In this document: positions 1 through 9,500 of the stretch, piece by piece
Numbering within the stretch: position 1 is the stretch's first letter
Layout: each line of letters opens with the position of its first letter
Assembly (NCBI GenBank): GCA_019677205.1
Contig: JAAMXY010001541.1
Location: 1-21,017, forward strand
From: Pinguiococcus pyrenoidosus
Taxonomy: Eukaryota > Sar > Pinguiophyceae > Pinguiochrysidales > Pinguiochrysidaceae
Direction of reading: 5' to 3'
DNA length: 21,017 bases
Translations under genes and position numbers: made by a program
The notes under the pieces: model-generated
The model's input: the letters and a program-made list of their open reading frames with translations, nothing else
Databases searched by the model: none
Told to the model about the DNA's origin: nothing

Positions 1-3000
1 AAGGTTGGTAGCCGCTCCCGATGGACGCCAACGCGGCAGCTCGGACCATCGCCTGATGCGACATGGCAAGACCGACACTCCCACTCTGCAACTGGCTCAC
101 GTTCATGATGCTGGAGCCACCGAGGTGGATGTTGAACGACGAAGTGCTCCCGGCAAGGAACGGGTTGGCACCAGCACGGAAGACCTGCGATGATGCCGTT
201 GCCTCCGTTCCCGAGCCACTGCTTCCTCGCCGGAAGCTCCTCATGGACTCGACGCCAACGAGCGTCACCGTCTGCCCGCCGGGACGACGATACGCCGACC
301 ACAGCGGAGGCGACATCGATGGAGGTGGAGAGAGCAGTCCGCTGAAGTTCGACTGGGCTAGGGGATTCCCTTGCGGCCAAGCTTGCCGTCCGTCTGCTCG
401 CTGCACGGCTCCGTCCGCAGTTGAGGACAGCGGGTCGTCCTCGTCATTCAGTGCTCCAGGAAGGGCTCCACGGAACGCGCCAGGGAACCGCCGGGCGTGG
501 GGCACCACAGGCTCCGAGAGCTTCTCATGCTCCGCCCGCAACTGTCCGGATGGCATCGGGTCGCTGGAGTCGGACGACTCGCGCGCGAACGGATACTGCT
601 TCGACGGGGAGGTCATCACCGAGGCGGGCCCCTGCGGACTCGTTGGCCCGGAGTCGGGAGGAGGCGAGGGCTGCGGTTCCGAAGGCGCCTCGCAAGCCCC
701 GCTGGGCCCTGCGACGTGTGCATCGTGTGACTCCTCCTGGCGAGCCTCCGCGACGCCGTTTGTCGGCAAGGGGATGTCCACGCTGGTCGGACCGGCCGTA
801 GGATCGGGCGTCCTCGATGCAAACATGGGAGGCTGGTAGGGGCCGGGGTCCTTGGCATGGGTGGCGTCGGCGCGTCCCAATCCACTGGCGGCGACGCCCG
901 CCGCCGGCTGCGGGATCTCACCGTGCGTACTCCTGAACAGGTGCGCGGCCGCCTGGTCCTGCATGTTGCGCGATTCCGCCATGTCCTGCAGGATCTCCTG
1001 CCTGCGGTGCTCGGTCGCCATGAACTTGAGCCGCTCGACCCTGGCCAGGAACTGGAATGCTGACGGCGGCGGTCTCCAAGAGGGGTGCTCCGCCGCGAAG
1101 CTGATGAGCGACTTCTCCATCTTTCCTTCGAGCACACCGCGCAGCACCTCGCGCTGGCGGTCGGGGGGAAGCGCACCGAAGGCGGCATCCCCGTCATCCC
1201 CGTCCTCCCCGTCAACGCTGGTCCCGTGCCTCGGGTCGCGGTACTCCGAGGCCAAATCGAAGCTCGAGGCCGAGGCAGGGCGGTGCTCGCTGCCCGGCGT
1301 GCGACTCACCTGAAGGGGACGGATGGCGGGGGAGTCGCCGAGCTCCGGCCCTGCTTCAGGTGCTCGGCTCTCGCCTGCTTCGTCATCGATCGAGGAGTCG
1401 ATGAACGTGGGATCTCCGTAGTTCGCGACGTCGAACGTGGAGAAGCTGCACACGGTTCCCACGCCGTCCACGTTGACGCTGTACAAAGCCATGTACTTCA
1501 GGATGCGGTCCGCGCAAGCGGGGAGGCAGAAGCACAAGATCAGCGGCGCCACGACCACCGCCAGCGCTTCCTGAGCGAAAAGAGCAGCCTTGTACTGGAA
1601 GAGCCGGAGGAATGCATCCCTGACAAAGAGGGTGTGGCAGTGATTCCTCCACGCGTCCGGGAGATAATGCGTATACGCAGCGACTCGAAGCATGAGCTCC
1701 TGCGCGATTTTCGGATGTCCATCGGGCTCCAGCTGCCCGCGGATCGTCGCAAAGTCGTCCGATGCGTCCCCCGTGTTCGCGGTCGTCCCGCTCGAGTCCC
1801 CCCCGCCGTTCGTGCCGGAGCCGTCGTCACCGGCGGCCTTCGCTGCGTTCGGCAGCCTCACCTTTGTCATCAAATCCTCCGTGGAGAGAGGGTCGAAAAG
1901 CGGGTCGTTGCCATCGACGTTCTTGCGACGCTCCCGGGAGGCCGGCATGCCTAAGCCTCTCGTAACGGCGAAGGTCGCGCTGAAGATGCCCATATACCAC
2001 AGCAAGTTGCGGCCCCACAGCTTTGTGTACAGCAGGATCGACTCCTCCAGCAGGGTGAAAAGCAGCAGCACCGCAACCAGCGCCCCCGACACGAAGGAGA
2101 TAACTCTGCCCGCGGTGGCCAGCATCGGCCGTGAGAAGCAGCTCTGGTACTCCGTGGCCGGCGAGATCGACTTGGCAAGTCTGTCTTCGAAGACGTGCGG
2201 AAGCTCATTGAACTCCCGGAACATGAACTTCGCCAAAGGGGACCACTCGCGCGGCCCCAGGTAGTTGTTGCTGGTCCGCCATTCCTGCGCGTGCTGCAAG
2301 AAGAAAACCGCCAGCATGAACACCAGCAGAAACGGCATCAGCACAAGATGCGCGATGCCGGCGAGCATGAAGCGCAGCTGGAGCTCCTTCCGATTCCGGA
2401 GGAAGTCCTTTCGCATGGTGAAGGCGTCGTTGAACACGTATCCCAGGAAGCATGCGTGTAGAGCCCACTCGATGCTCTTGTTGAAGAAGGCGACGTCCGC
2501 GCCCTCCGCCCAGAGGCGATTGCGGCGCACGTGGATCTTGGTGGTGGCGATGAGCTGGAGCTCATCCTGGCTCGCTCCGATCTGCGGTTCCTCCGCTGCT
2601 TCCGATTCGTGCATATTTGGATACGAGAAGAGCTCACTCCCACCGCTGAAGCCCCCGTGCCCACTGCGGAGGGGGCGACGAAGCTCGTCGACATCCTCGC
2701 CAAATGGCGCCTGCTGAACGAGTTCGAAAGCCGCGTTTCCCCACATTTCCACGGACACGACTCCCTGCTCCATCCACTTCCTCCACGGAAGGTGCAGATC
2801 AAGGACGCCGTGGTTCATGATCGCGATGAGGTAGTTCTCCTTCCTCATGATCCGCGCGGCAATCCAGTGGGCGTCCAACGCCTCTGCTGCTCTCCCAATT
2901 GCCACCTTGATCTTGCCCGCCCGGTGCATCTCCTGGAAGCGCTCGACCACCGCGGCCCACGAGATGGCTCCGCTGGCCAGCGCACTATCGGGCACGCCCA

Positions 3001-3811
3001 GGTCTTTCTCGTAGAAGCGGTGCATCTCGATGGCATCCTTGACCCGCTGCGCAAACCTCAGGGCAACGACGACCCAGTACGCAGAAAAGAAGGCACAATA
3101 CAGCCAAACTAGGATGTGCCAGCCGTTCGGGTCTCTCACCGCCCGGCTCGTCCAGTAGTCGGCGAAATTCGTGTTGCAATGCTCCTCGTCCGTGCAGGTC
3201 AAGAGCTGTCCCCAATCGATGAACGCAAAGATGAGGGTCGACAAAAGCAGCGTGAACCCCAGTGTGATGAGCGAGACCACTCCATTGCTCACGCATGCGT
3301 GGAAGCCTCGCTCGTAGTGGTAGTAGTACATGCGGCTGAAAAACATGTCCAAGTCGGACACGGGGAACTCCCGGCCCCGCTCATTCCGCTGGGAGCCGGG
3401 TTCGTCCTCCAGGCCGAAGTCCGCAAGAACCCCGTGCTCCAAGCTCTCGTTCCGCTGGTGTGCCGCATCCAGCGAGGACAGTCGACCGCGGCCAAGGCGC
3501 TTCTCGCCGCTGTGGAGGAGCGCACTGGCCCCTTGCGTGCTCAGGATCTCGCTTGCTCGCTTGAGCGCGTCACTTGCAAGGCGCGTGCGTCCGGCTGCCT
3601 CTCTCTCAAGGTGCTTCTGCTCGTGCGCCTTGATCTCCTCGCTGTCATCTAGTAGCTCCTTCCAGATGTTCTCATGATCGGGCGGGAAAGCACTCGCGCC
3701 GGAGCTCGCTTGCTTGGGCCATTGCGACTTGGTTTCGCCGTTGGCAGCAAGCTCGTACTGGGCTGCTGGCGCACCGGTGGGCGCGGCGTGCTCGTCCTCA
3801 TCTCCAATCAT
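1..3811 (-). CDS. ATG9: Autophagy protein 9 (ATG9), 3' end beyond window
   Basis: ATG9 is the multi-pass lipid scramblase of autophagy; it travels in Golgi/endosome vesicles and seeds the phagophore. One minus-strand frame is open from ATG 3811 (in-frame TAA two codons upstream) to position 2 without a stop or an intron: at least 1270 residues, against roughly 700-1000 in most ATG9 proteins. Family landmarks appear in order: DLDMFFSRMYYYHYERGF (about 153-170), TM1 (about 176-197) ending FAFIDWG, TM2 (about 231-251), EMHRFYEKDLGV (262-273), RIMRKENYLIAIMNHGVLDL (about 319-338), a membrane-rich block with WSPLAKFMFREFNELPHVFE (about 530), YTHYLPDAW, and VDGVGTVCSFSTFDV (about 780-795). A Gly/Ser/Asp-rich insert lies before YTHYLPDAW. 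The tail of more than 470 residues is mostly disordered-looking but contains SLISFAAEHPSWRPPP, which resembles the post-core segment of animal ATG9A. Homology is from remembered family motifs; the C-terminus is not visible. Confidence 0.95.
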   Translation of the reverse strand, partial: MIGDEDEHAAPTGAPAAQYELAANGETKSQWPKQASSGASAFPPDHENIWKELLDDSEEIKAHEQKHLEREAAGRTRLASDALKRASEILSTQGASALLHSGEKRLGRGRLSSLDAAHQRNESLEHGVLADFGLEDEPGSQRNERGREFPVSDLDMFFSRMYYYHYERGFHACVSNGVVSLITLGFTLLLSTLIFAFIDWGQLLTCTDEEHCNTNFADYWTSRAVRDPNGWHILVWLYCAFFSAYWVVVALRFAQRVKDAIEMHRFYEKDLGVPDSALASGAISWAAVVERFQEMHRAGKIKVAIGRAAEALDAHWIAARIMRKENYLIAIMNHGVLDLHLPWRKWMEQGVVSVEMWGNAAFELVQQAPFGEDVDELRRPLRSGHGGFSGGSELFSYPNMHESEAAEEPQIGASQDELQLIATTKIHVRRNRLWAEGADVAFFNKSIEWALHACFLGYVFNDAFTMRKDFLRNRKELQLRFMLAGIAHLVLMPFLLVFMLAVFFLQHAQEWRTSNNYLGPREWSPLAKFMFREFNELPHVFEDRLAKSISPATEYQSCFSRPMLATAGRVISFVSGALVAVLLLFTLLEESILLYTKLWGRNLLWYMGIFSATFAVTRGLGMPASRERRKNVDGNDPLFDPLSTEDLMTKVRLPNAAKAAGDDGSGTNGGGDSSGTTANTGDASDDFATIRGQLEPDGHPKIAQELMLRVAAYTHYLPDAWRNHCHTLFVRDAFLRLFQYKAALFAQEALAVVVAPLILCFCLPACADRILKYMALYSVNVDGVGTVCSFSTFDVANYGDPTFIDSSIDDEAGESRAPEAGPELGDSPAIRPLQVSRTPGSEHRPASASSFDLASEYRDPRHGTSVDGEDGDDGDAAFGALPPDRQREVLRGVLEGKMEKSLISFAAEHPSWRPPPSAFQFLARVERLKFMATEHRRQEILQDMAESRNMQDQAAAHLFRSTHGEIPQPAAGVAASGLGRADATHAKDPGPYQPPMFASRTPDPTAGPTSVDIPLPTNGVAEARQEESHDAHVAGPSGACEAPSEPQPSPPPDSGPTSPQGPASVMTSPSKQYPFARESSDSSDPMPSGQLRAEHEKLSEPVVPHARRFPGAFRGALPGALNDEDDPLSSTADGAVQRADGRQAWPQGNPLAQSNFSGLLSPPPSMSPPLWSAYRRPGGQTVTLVGVESMRSFRRGSSGSGTEATASSQVFRAGANPFLAGSTSSFNIHLGGSSIMNVSQLQSGSVGLAMSHQAMVRAAALASIGSGYQP

Positions 3812-4461
3812 GTCTTAGCCGGGCTCGAATCGTCTCCGCGACATCCACAGGCGCAAGGTGAGGTCTGGCAAGAGGGGCGCTTGCTTCAAGACAGGCGCGC
3901 GGACCTCTGAGCACGAATTCAACGAAGTTCGGACGAAGTGCTCCTCACCGAATTTCGGGACCAGTTGCACCCTCTGCCAGATTGGCACGAAAATTGAAAG
4001 CTTGTTGTATCCATAAGAGATCGGAATTAAGATTTTGGGTGGACCATTTCCTGTGCCGAAAGAAAGATGATGAGGTCATTTAAAATTTTCCTTGGCGGGA
4101 AATTACACGTAACATTAAACTGCTTAATTGAATAAATATTTTGAAAGTTTTGTATAATTACAAAGTATTTATATTATAAACAAATAATTTGAACTCGTTC
4201 GTTCCTACCACAAAATGATTCGTCCTTGTCATGGGAATGATGTCATTTTTATATTTTGCTCCTGCACATGATTTGCTACTTCGGTAACCACTAAAAATGG
4301 CATACCATAGCATGAATTGCGCCGGAAAGTCCACTTCTTCCCACTTTGTTTGTGGAGTGGTTTTCTTCGATCTTCGCGGGCCCTGCTTGCGCGACCTCGG
4401 GCGCCCGAGAACCATTCTGTGGAGGACATAGCCTCAGAGGTTCAGGGCAAAGAAGCCCGGA
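3812..4461. promoter_or_regulatory. Shared upstream region of ATG9 and the neuferricin-like gene
   Basis: These 650 bases separate two divergent start codons and should hold both 5' UTRs and promoters. About 3990-4310 is strikingly AT-rich, with A/T runs and TATA-like stretches near 4130-4180, compared with GC-rich flanking exons. A small minus-strand open frame (about 4158-4415) crosses it but has no recognisable domain and I do not call it a gene. The regulatory role is inferred from position only. Confidence 0.5.
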
Positions 4462-5136
4462 ATGGCGCGAAAATGGTGGCCGATCCTCGCAGCCGTGTTG
4501 TCAATTGCATTAGTTCTGATTCGGCCGACGGAGGATCGGATCAACCTCTTTTTCATGCGCTTCTTTCGCAACTTGGGCCGCGCAAAGGCGCGTGCTCGTC
4601 GCATGGAGAACGGAAATGCAGTGGCGATTGCTTCGGCTTCCCTGGAAGTCATGCTGGGCTACGACGACCCGGCAAGCGCGGTCGACTACGACGCGGAGCA
4701 GGAGGAGGGCGACTTCTTCACCTTCACTCCCGAAGAGCTGGCGGAGTTCGGCGACGGAGAAGCGGGGAAGCCCTTGCTGCTGAGCGTGTTTGGCCGGATC
4801 TACGACGTGTCCGCGGGAGAGCGCTTCTATGGGTCTGGGGAAAAGTACCATGGCTTCGTTGCGAAAGATGCCACGCGCTCGTTCTGTACCGGTTGCCTGC
4901 GGCAAGAGTGTCTTATCGCAAGCACGGTGGGGTTGAGCGAGGAGGAGCTGAAGGAAGGCAAGCGATGGTTAGAGTTTTTCCAGCTGCACGACAAGTACGC
5001 CTTTGTTGGGCGGTTGGAGGACAAGCAGCCAGTCGACCTAGACGAGATGGTCGCACAGGCAATTTTGGCCGAGCAGGGCTCCGCAAGAAGAAGGGCGTCG
5101 GAGGAAATGCGGAAAGCGCGCGAAGAGCAAGCGTGA
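4462..5136 (+). CDS. CYB5D2: Neuferricin-like cytochrome b5 domain (MAPR family) membrane protein
   Basis: A 224-residue single-exon protein. An N-terminal hydrophobic anchor (about residues 6-20) follows a short Arg/Lys start. After an acidic linker the cytochrome-b5/MAPR heme-binding domain runs from FFTFTPEELAEF (about 85) through LLLSVFGRIYDVS (about 106-117), FYGSGEKYHGFVAKDATRSF (122-141) and CTGC (142-145) to YAFVGRL (179-185). Tyr123 and Tyr129 sit where MAPR proteins keep their conserved tyrosines, one of which ligates heme. The G-x-YHGF-x-x-KDA-x-R-x-F pattern and the long helix before YAFVGR fit neuferricin (CYB5D2) better than PGRMC or Dap1. Known family role: ER or secretory-membrane heme binding linked to cytochrome P450 and sterol metabolism. 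The tail (about 208-224) is a charged helix. It is convergent with the methyltransferase downstream. Confidence 0.85.
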   Translation: MARKWWPILAAVLSIALVLIRPTEDRINLFFMRFFRNLGRAKARARRMENGNAVAIASASLEVMLGYDDPASAVDYDAEQEEGDFFTFTPEELAEFGDGEAGKPLLLSVFGRIYDVSAGERFYGSGEKYHGFVAKDATRSFCTGCLRQECLIASTVGLSEEELKEGKRWLEFFQLHDKYAFVGRLEDKQPVDLDEMVAQAILAEQGSARRRASEEMRKAREEQA

Positions 5137-5356
5137 CAGTGGGGTACATCTCGTGGAGGTGTGCAATTCGGACGTGTCCCAAGCAGGAGAACAGACACGA
5201 GGATGGACAAGGCAAGCGGGTGCACAAGGCAAGTGGTGCCGGGAATTAATGAACAGATGAGGAGCATCGAAGAATGCTCTGCGCGCAGCGCCGCGGATAG
5301 GAAGATAGCAGCGTTGTCGAAGGCAGTCGTCTTCTGGTGATTGTTGGACGAAAGCA
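5137..5356. other. Convergent 3' intergenic region
   Basis: These 220 bases lie between the stop of the neuferricin-like gene (plus) and the stop of the methyltransferase gene (minus). They must contain both 3' UTRs and both polyadenylation sites. I see no convincing coding continuation and no clear RNA gene. Confidence 0.5.
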
Positions 5357-6080
5357 CTAAGTGTCCTCAGCCTCTAGAACAGCCTCGCCTGGTCCCGCGT
5401 CTCCTTTCTCTGCTGTTGCAAGCTTCTCCAGCGTGTAAACATAGGAGTAGCTCTGGTCGGGATACTCGTAAGGCGCAAAGTCGATGACCCGGCATCTCAA
5501 TTCGCAATCGGGGGCTTGCAGCAGCGTCATCATATCCTTCTCCTCATCCGGCCCGTACGAACTGAAGACGAAGCAGCGCCCACCAGGTCGCAGCACCCTG
5601 GCAAACTTTGTAGCACAACCTCCAGTGAGCGGCAGTCCTACCCATGGTGTGAAGGAGGGGGGCACAGCAGATGAAAAGGCGTACCTCATTCACCAAAGCC
5701 GCGGCATTTTCTTCTCGTGTGTTGCTCGCAGCGGTCATGCTGTCAACGGTTCCTTTGTCCAACAGCACGTCGAAGGAAGCGTCTGGGAACGACATTTTCC
5801 GGCAATCCATCTCCATGAAGGACTCGCCAGGAAAGCGCTGCTGCATACAGGATATCGCGGCTGGAGAATAATCCACGTTTGTTACGTGAAATCCCCGGCG
5901 GCTCAGCTCCACCCCAACCACGCTGGTGCCACAGCCAATGTGGAGGACAGAGCCGCTTTCTGGCAGCTCTCCAGCCAGCGCCTGCAAGACAGCGTCCTCT
6001 CCAAAGTACCACTCGTTTGAGGCGCAATCGCCCTTCTGCAGATAGAAATTCTGCCAGAACTCTTGGGTGGACAGAGCCAT
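5357..6080 (-). CDS. Class I SAM-dependent methyltransferase, METTL13/CSKMT-like
   Basis: Two exons, 6080-5685 and 5605-5357, joined across a 79-nt GT-AG intron (5684-5606, phase 0), give 214 residues. Family features: N-terminal EFWQNFYLQ...NEWYFG, as in the eEF1A/citrate-synthase lysine methyltransferase group; motif I VLHIGCGTSVVG (45-56) for SAM binding; the acidic post-beta2 residue in VTNVDYSP (67-73); LLDKGTVDSM (106-115), matching the LDKGT-x-D signature; and, across the splice, LVNE-FARVLRPGGRCFVFS. The C-terminus keeps the YSYVYTLEK strand. Known members methylate lysines on eEF1A or citrate synthase, but the substrate here cannot be read from sequence. The splice was chosen because it restores RVLRPGG in phase. 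No transit peptide is obvious, so a cytosolic eEF1A-KMT-type role is slightly favoured. It is divergent from the coiled-coil gene. Confidence 0.86.
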
Positions 6081-6508
6081 GGTGCAGCTTCCAGCGGATC
6101 TTCGCGGCGGTGGTCCTGGAATCAGAGCTCCATGCGCGCCTCCAGCCCAGCAAACGGCGCACGACCTTCGTGAAAGCGGAGCGCTGGGCTCACAAAGAGC
6201 CGCAGTATGGGAGACCGGTCGCAGGAGAGGCGCTTTTCACCGGTCTAGCGCCGGATGTGGACAGAGGTATGCGCGGGGAAGATCCGGACAGAAACGATGT
6301 TTCCGTAGGTTTTGAAACTCTCACGACTTCGCGGGCCACCTGGCTTGAGTGCCGGACTGTGGCGCGCCTTGTGCGTTGCATCCCTTATGCTTGCAATTTG
6401 AAAGCTCAAGAAGTTCGAGAGCGCCGCATCTTTAAGCCATACGCGAAACTTGGGCCGCAGTATTGCGCGGTTGCTCCGTTGCCTTCAGCCAGAAGGGAGG
6501 CGGAGACC
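6081..6508. promoter_or_regulatory. Shared upstream region of the methyltransferase and coiled-coil genes
   Basis: These 428 bases lie between divergent starts. A plus-strand frame in phase with the downstream gene stays open throughout and has an alternative ATG at 6269, but the peptide it would add is cysteine-containing, shows no coiled-coil pattern and looks unlike the rest of the protein. I treat the stretch as promoter and 5' UTR. No TATA-like or AT-rich island is obvious. Confidence 0.4.
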
Positions 6509-9500
6509 ATGAGCCACACGTACGAGACTGGCCTCGTGTCTTGGGAGCGCAGCATTGACGCGATTCTCGAGCGAACGAGGAAGAACTTGGACTCCGTGCG
6601 TCGGTCATCTCCCAAACCCTACGACAGTCCGATGCTTCGCGCGGAAACTCCGTCCGCCCTCTACGGTGTTCAGTCGGGAAGGAGATCTCTGCACGCGCGA
6701 GCCTTCGCTGCCGAGCCCGATGCGGTGGTTCCACCTGCCGGGCTTCGACCGTTGGTGGAGGAGCTCGTGAAGGAAAGCATGAGGTGAGCTACCGTGCATG
6801 CCTGCTTGGTGAGCAGCTTGCGACTCTGCGTCGTAACATGTTTCCCGCCCTCGAAGGGTGCAAGACCGTGCTTTCTCCGTGCTGGAAGAGAAGATTCGCA
6901 TTGCGGAAGCGCACAGCGTTTCGTCGGAGAACTCCATGGACGAGCTGCTCAGTCAGGTGAAGAGTATCGACTCTCAAGTGCAAGGCCTGAATCATTCGTA
7001 CAGCATGAGGAGCGCGCTTCTGACCAAGCTGCAACTGTGGAGCGAAGACGAGGAGGGCTGGCGCATCAACGTGGATGCCACGCTGAGACGACTACAAACG
7101 GATGTCGCCAGCGTCCAGCGGAAGGCAAGCGCATTCTCGGGACCCGGCCTCTCCGGGAACGCGGCATACGTGACCGCGCATGAGCTCCACCGCGCCATGG
7201 AAGCTTGCAGTGAGGGCTTCTCTGCCGCCGTGCTCACTTCGACGGCCCCTCTGCAGCAGCAGCTTCAGAAAGAAATGGATCAGCTGCGTCGCCAGGTAGC
7301 CGCCATGGTGCAACCGCGCGGTATGGATGGAAATCCCGCCGAGGCAAGTGCGAACGGGAACGCCGCAAGCGAGCTGTTGCTGCAAAGCGCTGTGCGTAGC
7401 GCGGTCAACGAGATGGAGGAGCGCCTGGAAAAGCGCATTCTCTCCGCGATGGACATCAAGGCGCAGCAGGACAAGCGGTACAGTCTAGCAGACATAAATG
7501 ATCAGATCGCGCAGCAGATCGACTCGAGCATGAAGCAGGTGGACTTGTACTCGTCTCCGAGCACGTCTCGAGCTTTGGGTGGTCTTCAGCTCGCGAACAA
7601 GATCGAGGGCCTCGTGAGGCAGATCAAGAGGCAGGAAGAAGCCTTGGCCGACGTGCAGGAGCGCCTGCGCACCGTGACGTCCTCTTCTGATCTACATCGA
7701 CAGATGGTTGAGAAGCAGGTGGAAGAGCTGTCCCACCAGATAGACGAGTCTAATGCGACAGAATCGAACCGCTTGTACGAAGCCATCGAAAGGCAGAAGG
7801 ACGAGAACGCAGAGCTCAAGAAGCAGTGTGAGAAGATTCGCGCAGAGGTTCTGGAGAAGGTTGCCGCGTCCAGCACGGATCGTGAAGTAGCCGAAGCAGA
7901 TCTCAAGCGCAGCATCTCCCAGAACGAACGACTCATAAAGTCGATGAGCAGTGAGATAGTGGACCAGCAGAGCAGCCTGCACAAGTCCATATCGGGCAAC
8001 TTTGAACTGCAACGGGCCTTGCAAGGGCTCGACCAGTTGCGAAGCCTAGAGACGCGCATTGCAGGCGGAGAGCAAGCAACTCGCGACGTCCTTGCCCAAG
8101 TTTCGACCCTCAGGAACACATTCGAAGAGCAGTCCGGCAGAGATGACCTCCGAAGGCGGGAAACGGGCATTCTCTCGGATCGCGTCAAGCAGATGGAAGA
8201 TCTGCAGATGGAGTTCAGCCTTCGCCTCCAGAGTGCAGCTGACAGCGAGAAGCTGAACAAGTGGAGGGCGGAAGCGAGCAACTCCATCGAGGATCTTCGG
8301 CAGGCCTTCCAGAGTGATGTTAGGGATCTTCGAAGCGATGTAAGCCGCCGGCAAGACGAGATCCGAACGCAGTGCCAGGAGGACATTTCTTCTGCGCAGA
8401 GAACCTCCAGCAGTCGCTTCCTCGATCACGAAGAACGGCTTGTCACTTTGGAAAGCAAGGCGACGACGTCCTCGGCAGCTGTGCAGTCCCTCAACAAGCA
8501 CGTCTCTCACCTGATCTCTTCCGGTGCTGCAATCAGTGGAGACGTTGACTTCTTGCGACTCACGGCCAGCAGGGAGCGAGGGCGCCCTCGCGGAGAAGAA
8601 CCAGCAGCAGCGCTGCAACCGGACTCTGGAGAAGCGTGGCGGACTGTTGCAGAGGTGCAGACGGGCCTGGGCTCCTCTTCCTCTTCCTCTTCCCCCGCTT
8701 CCTCCTCGTCCACCACAACGCTCGTACGGTCACGGGCTCCCACCGAGCAGGAAATCATACAAAGGAATCATCTTGACTACCAGGATGGTGCAGAGGGCAC
8801 GCGTTCCCCCGATCAACACGAGCTCGTGGCGCCCATAGTGACCAGCACAGCCGGCGAGTCGCCAGGTACCAACCAGAAGGATGCAGCAAGCTCGGAAGGA
8901 TCCGATGAGACCTCTCAGTCGGTCCTCTACACTCCGCGCCATGAAGGCGCCGAGTCGAATCCCATCGATTCCCAGGACTTCGAGGGATTGCTGCCAGATG
9001 CAGTGGCGATTTCGGAGGCCGTGCAACCCGATTCGGCTGAAGAGGAAGCCATAGTCTCGACGCACAGTTCCCGCGTAGCGCATGGACATCGAGACCCTGT
9101 CACGATCGCGGAGGGCTACGGTCGAGAAGAGGAAGAAGGCGAAGAGGAAGAGGAAGAGGAAGAGGAAACCTCTGTGAGAAGCGCATTTCCAAGGGACGCA
9201 AGCGAGGACAGCTTCCCGGGGTCGCCAATAGAAGGGCTTGTCGGAGGGACCCCCCTTGCTGATTCCGATTCGCCCAGCGGCTACCGGGATGTCGCCAAGT
9301 TGCGCCGGTATGCGCTTGAAGCAGTCGAGCAAGAGAGCAATACCGACGAGAAAGAGCAGAGAGGCGACACCGAGGACCGAGGCACTCTTGGGCGGATCAG
9401 TGCAGCACTCTCCCCGGACGTTGCGGACTCGCCCGTGATACAAGAGCCTTCCAACGAACTGTCCCCAGCGTCGGCGCCTGTCGAAGAGCGATCCATTCCT

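Noticed and set aside
63-1954. Long plus-strand open frames of 150-290 codons near the left edge
   Set aside because: They are antisense to the ATG9 frame, have no recognisable domains, and the minus-strand frame carries the family motifs. GC-rich coding DNA often leaves long antisense frames.
4158-4415. Minus-strand 85-codon open frame between ATG9 and the neuferricin-like gene
   Set aside because: It lies mostly in AT-rich promoter sequence, changes composition midway and shows no known domain.
4317-5249. Plus-strand 310-codon frame overlapping the neuferricin-like gene
   Set aside because: It is out of frame with the clear cytochrome-b5 domain and is Arg/Gly-rich nonsense typical of a shifted frame.
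7586-8386. Minus-strand Ser/Arg/Cys-rich frame of 266 codons
   Set aside because: It is the mirror of the coiled-coil gene; its composition reflects antisense reading of Glu/Lys/Gln-rich codons.
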